Source: Bacteroidales bacterium
Lineage (GTDB): Bacteria > Bacteroidota > Bacteroidia > Bacteroidales > UBA932
DNA: 64,000 nucleotides
Direction of reading: 5' to 3'
NCBI GenBank assembly: GCA_017454335.1
Contig: JAFTDE010000033.1
Coordinates: 1-64,000 of the forward strand
Of this stretch, positions 62,464 through 64,000 are shown one piece after another. A program made the position numbers and the translations under genes. The first letter of the stretch is position 1. Every line of letters starts with the position of its first letter. The notes beneath the pieces were generated by a model. It was not told where the DNA came from and did not search any database. It worked only from the letters and a program-made list of their open reading frames with translations.

Positions 62464-63479
62464 GCTTCGTAATGCTCATACGGCGCCAGACCGGCCTCAA
62501 TCTTGGGGCCGAGGCCGCTGATTTCCATCTTGTAAGCCTGCTCGATGCACTTTTCCACGGCAACGGCCTTGCTGCTGCCGTGTCCCTTGACGATGACTTT
62601 CGACGTTCCGAGCAGCACGCTGCCGCCGTAGTTCTGGTAGTTCATGAATTCCTTTTCCTCCATGAACATCCGCTTCATCAGCAGGGCGCCCAGCTTGTAG
62701 ATCCAGCGGGAATAGATGTCCTTCTTCAGCTTTTTCAGCAGTTCCAGCGCCGTCCCTTCCGTGGTCTTGGTCAGGACATTGCCGCTGAACCCGTCGCACA
62801 CGACCACATCGTAGCTGCCGGACAGCAGGTCGCGGCTCTCCATGTTCCCGACAAAGTTCAGCTCCGCGGTCTCCCCCAGCAGGGCGTAGGCTTCGCGGCG
62901 GACGTCGTCCCCCTTCTCCGCCTCCTTTCCCACATTCAGCAGGGCCGTGCGCGGATGCGCCACACCATAGACATTCTCCAGGTACAGCGAGGACATGATC
63001 GCGAACTGGCGCAGCATTGCCGCGTCCACTTCGACGTTGGCACCGCTGTCGCAGATGCCGACGATCCCGCCCGACATGGTGGGCAGCAGGGGGCAGAAAG
63101 CCGGCCGGATCACGCCCCGGAGGCGTCCGATGCGGACCAGCGCGCCGGTCACCAGGGCCCCGGTGGATCCGGTGCTGACCATGCCGGCGATATCGTCCCG
63201 GTCGCGCAGCAGCATGATGGCCTTCATCATCGAGGAGTCCCGTTTCAGCCGGATGGCGTCGGTGGGCTTCTCGTCACAGCCGATCACCTGCGGCGCATGG
63301 ATGATTTCCAGCCGGGCCGCGTCGTAATCGCGCCCCTGCAGGCAGGAGCGGAGCTGCGTCTCGTCCCCGGTCAGGATGAGATACAGGTCCGGAATGAGGG
63401 CCAGGGCACGCAGGCCGCCCTCCACATGGGCCTGGGGACTGTGGTCCCCGCCGAAGCAGTCCAGGATGATCTTGACCAT
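62460..63479 (-). CDS. plsX: Phosphate acyltransferase
   Basis: A 339-residue PlsX: IILDCFGGDHSPQAHVEGGL near the start, VSTGSTGALVTGALVRIGRL and GICDSGANVEVDA are diagnostic. It converts acyl-ACP to acyl-phosphate for phospholipid synthesis. Overlaps the ACP gene by one base and is convergent with the GH2 gene. Confidence 0.95.
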   Translation of the reverse strand: MVKIILDCFGGDHSPQAHVEGGLRALALIPDLYLILTGDETQLRSCLQGRDYDAARLEIIHAPQVIGCDEKPTDAIRLKRDSSMMKAIMLLRDRDDIAGMVSTGSTGALVTGALVRIGRLRGVIRPAFCPLLPTMSGGIVGICDSGANVEVDAAMLRQFAIMSSLYLENVYGVAHPRTALLNVGKEAEKGDDVRREAYALLGETAELNFVGNMESRDLLSGSYDVVVCDGFSGNVLTKTTEGTALELLKKLKKDIYSRWIYKLGALLMKRMFMEEKEFMNYQNYGGSVLLGTSKVIVKGHGSSKAVAVEKCIEQAYKMEISGLGPKIEAGLAPYEHYEA

Positions 63480-63715
63480 TACTTCTTCTGTTGGGCGTTC
63501 AGATAGTTCACGACGTCGCCCACCGTCACGAAGGTGGCGAGTTCTTCATCGGGGATGACGATGCCGTAGTCGTCTTCGATACGCATCAGCAGCTGGAGGA
63601 TGTCCAGCGAATCGGCGCCCAGTTTCTTGATCTGGGATTCGAGCGTAACCGTCGCGGGATCCGCGATCCGCAGTTGTTTGGCCAGAATTTTCTGGACCTC
63701 GGGAAACATATCCAT
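63479..63715 (-). CDS. Acyl carrier protein
   Basis: A 78-residue ACP with the phosphopantetheine attachment site Ser36 in LGADSLDILQLLMRIEDDYG. It may be the fatty-acid ACP or a dedicated one; it differs from the ACP at 3508. The ATG at 63715 (MDMFPEVQKIL) is preferred because the upstream gene ends at 63720; an in-frame start at 63772 would overlap that gene. Overlaps the plsX start by one base. Confidence 0.88.
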   Translation of the reverse strand: MDMFPEVQKILAKQLRIADPATVTLESQIKKLGADSLDILQLLMRIEDDYGIVIPDEELATFVTVGDVVNYLNAQQKK

Positions 63716-63719
63716 ATTC

Positions 63720-64000
63720 CTAAGCAAGTTTTTTGACATAAGCACGGCGGCGTTTGTGGTCTTCGCGGCCAAAACGGCGCCAGAGATTCTGTATCGCGTA
63801 ATTGTCTTCGATATTCAGGTTGGTCTCCGCATAGCGGATGCCGCTCTGGCCGAGCATCTTGCCCAGTTCGGCGGCCACCATCACGCTGACGCCGCGGTTC
63901 AGCCACTCGGGATCGACGCCGATCAAGCCCAGATCGATCACTTCCGGCCGGTATTTGGCCCGGAGCAGGTCCCAGAGGAAACGCGGCGTGATCCGGCCGC
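63720..64000 (-). CDS. GNAT-like protein, C-terminal part (runs off window)
   Basis: The frame is open past position 64000, so only the last ~93 residues are visible: ...WDLLRAKYRPEVIDLGLIGV, then DPEWLNRGVSVMVAAELG and HKRRRAYVKKLA at the end. The segment LGLIGVDPEWLNRGVSVM resembles the donor loop of GNAT-like proteins, and the end RRRAY matches the C-terminal RRRAY of the GNAT gene at 822-1943, so the two may be paralogues. It is 4 bases upstream of the ACP. Confidence 0.6.
   Translation of the reverse strand, partial: GRITPRFLWDLLRAKYRPEVIDLGLIGVDPEWLNRGVSVMVAAELGKMLGQSGIRYAETNLNIEDNYAIQNLWRRFGREDHKRRRAYVKKLA

Noticed and set aside
1-64000. CRISPR array or prophage.
   Set aside because: I saw no regularly spaced repeats, integrase, portal, terminase or transposase sequence anywhere in the window.

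Overview
This window looks like chromosomal DNA of a GC-rich member of the Bacteroidota, most likely order Bacteroidales. The evidence is: many start regions carry the Bacteroidota -7 promoter element TAnnTTTG, twice with a TTG about 19-20 nt upstream; SecA is of the long (about 1100 aa) Bacteroidota type; there is a FimA/Mfa-type fimbrial operon; a TonB-dependent-receptor-like regulatory (carboxypeptidase D) domain protein, many lipoproteins and a YfhO-type membrane protein are present; and the glycine cleavage P-protein is split in two. The genus cannot be fixed from sequence alone. Third positions are strongly G/C-rich, so very long antisense open frames lie opposite the real genes; I treated these as shadows.

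Layout. 1-674: 5' part of nrdD. 822-3753: a GNAT-fold acyltransferase divergent from an AMP-forming acyl ligase plus its acyl carrier protein, a combination that resembles bacterial ceramide/N-acylation modules. 3728-11182: surface-protein, transport and housekeeping genes (carboxypeptidase-regulatory-like protein, MATE pump, HerA-like ATPase, M23 endopeptidase, TrmO, SEC-C protein), closed by strong hairpins. 11255-16653: glycine cleavage operon (gcvT, gcvH, gcvPA, gcvPB) with a lipoate ligase and an unknown protein upstream. 16722-17351: arginase-fold protein. 17332-24461: a fimbrial operon (tip adhesin, anchor, fimbrillin, OmpA-like lipoprotein) with a short SSB at its head. 24798-29926: zinc-finger protein, bactofilin, SecA, YitT-family protein.

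29980-52380 is the dominant feature: a co-directional, tightly overlapped surface-glycan biosynthesis locus. It makes, in order, GDP-D-glycero-D-manno-heptose (hddA, gmhA, an hddC-gmhB fusion), CMP-legionaminic acid (legB, legC, pglD-like, legI, legG, legF, an amidotransferase and a ptmE-like nucleotidyltransferase), and a CDP-linked 3,6-dideoxyhexose (rfbF, rfbH, rfbG, an epimerase and a reductase), with two Gfo/Idh/MocA oxidoreductases, a MOP flippase and several glycosyl/acyltransferases. 52381-59896 continues with glycosyltransferases, acyltransferases, a HEXXH lipoprotein and a YfhO protein. No polymerase or initiating phosphoglycosyl transferase is visible, so the glycan may be a protein O-glycan or be completed elsewhere.

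59954-64000: tRNA-Gly(CCC) just upstream of a glycoside hydrolase family 2 lipoprotein, then plsX, acyl carrier protein and the end of a second GNAT-like gene. Main points to follow up: the GNAT/ligase/ACP module, the legionaminate amidotransferase without its usual glutaminase partners, the CDP-dideoxysugar pathway lacking an E3 reductase, a GPSL-motif protein as candidate legionaminyltransferase, near-leaderless promoters, and convergent genes whose ends overlap.
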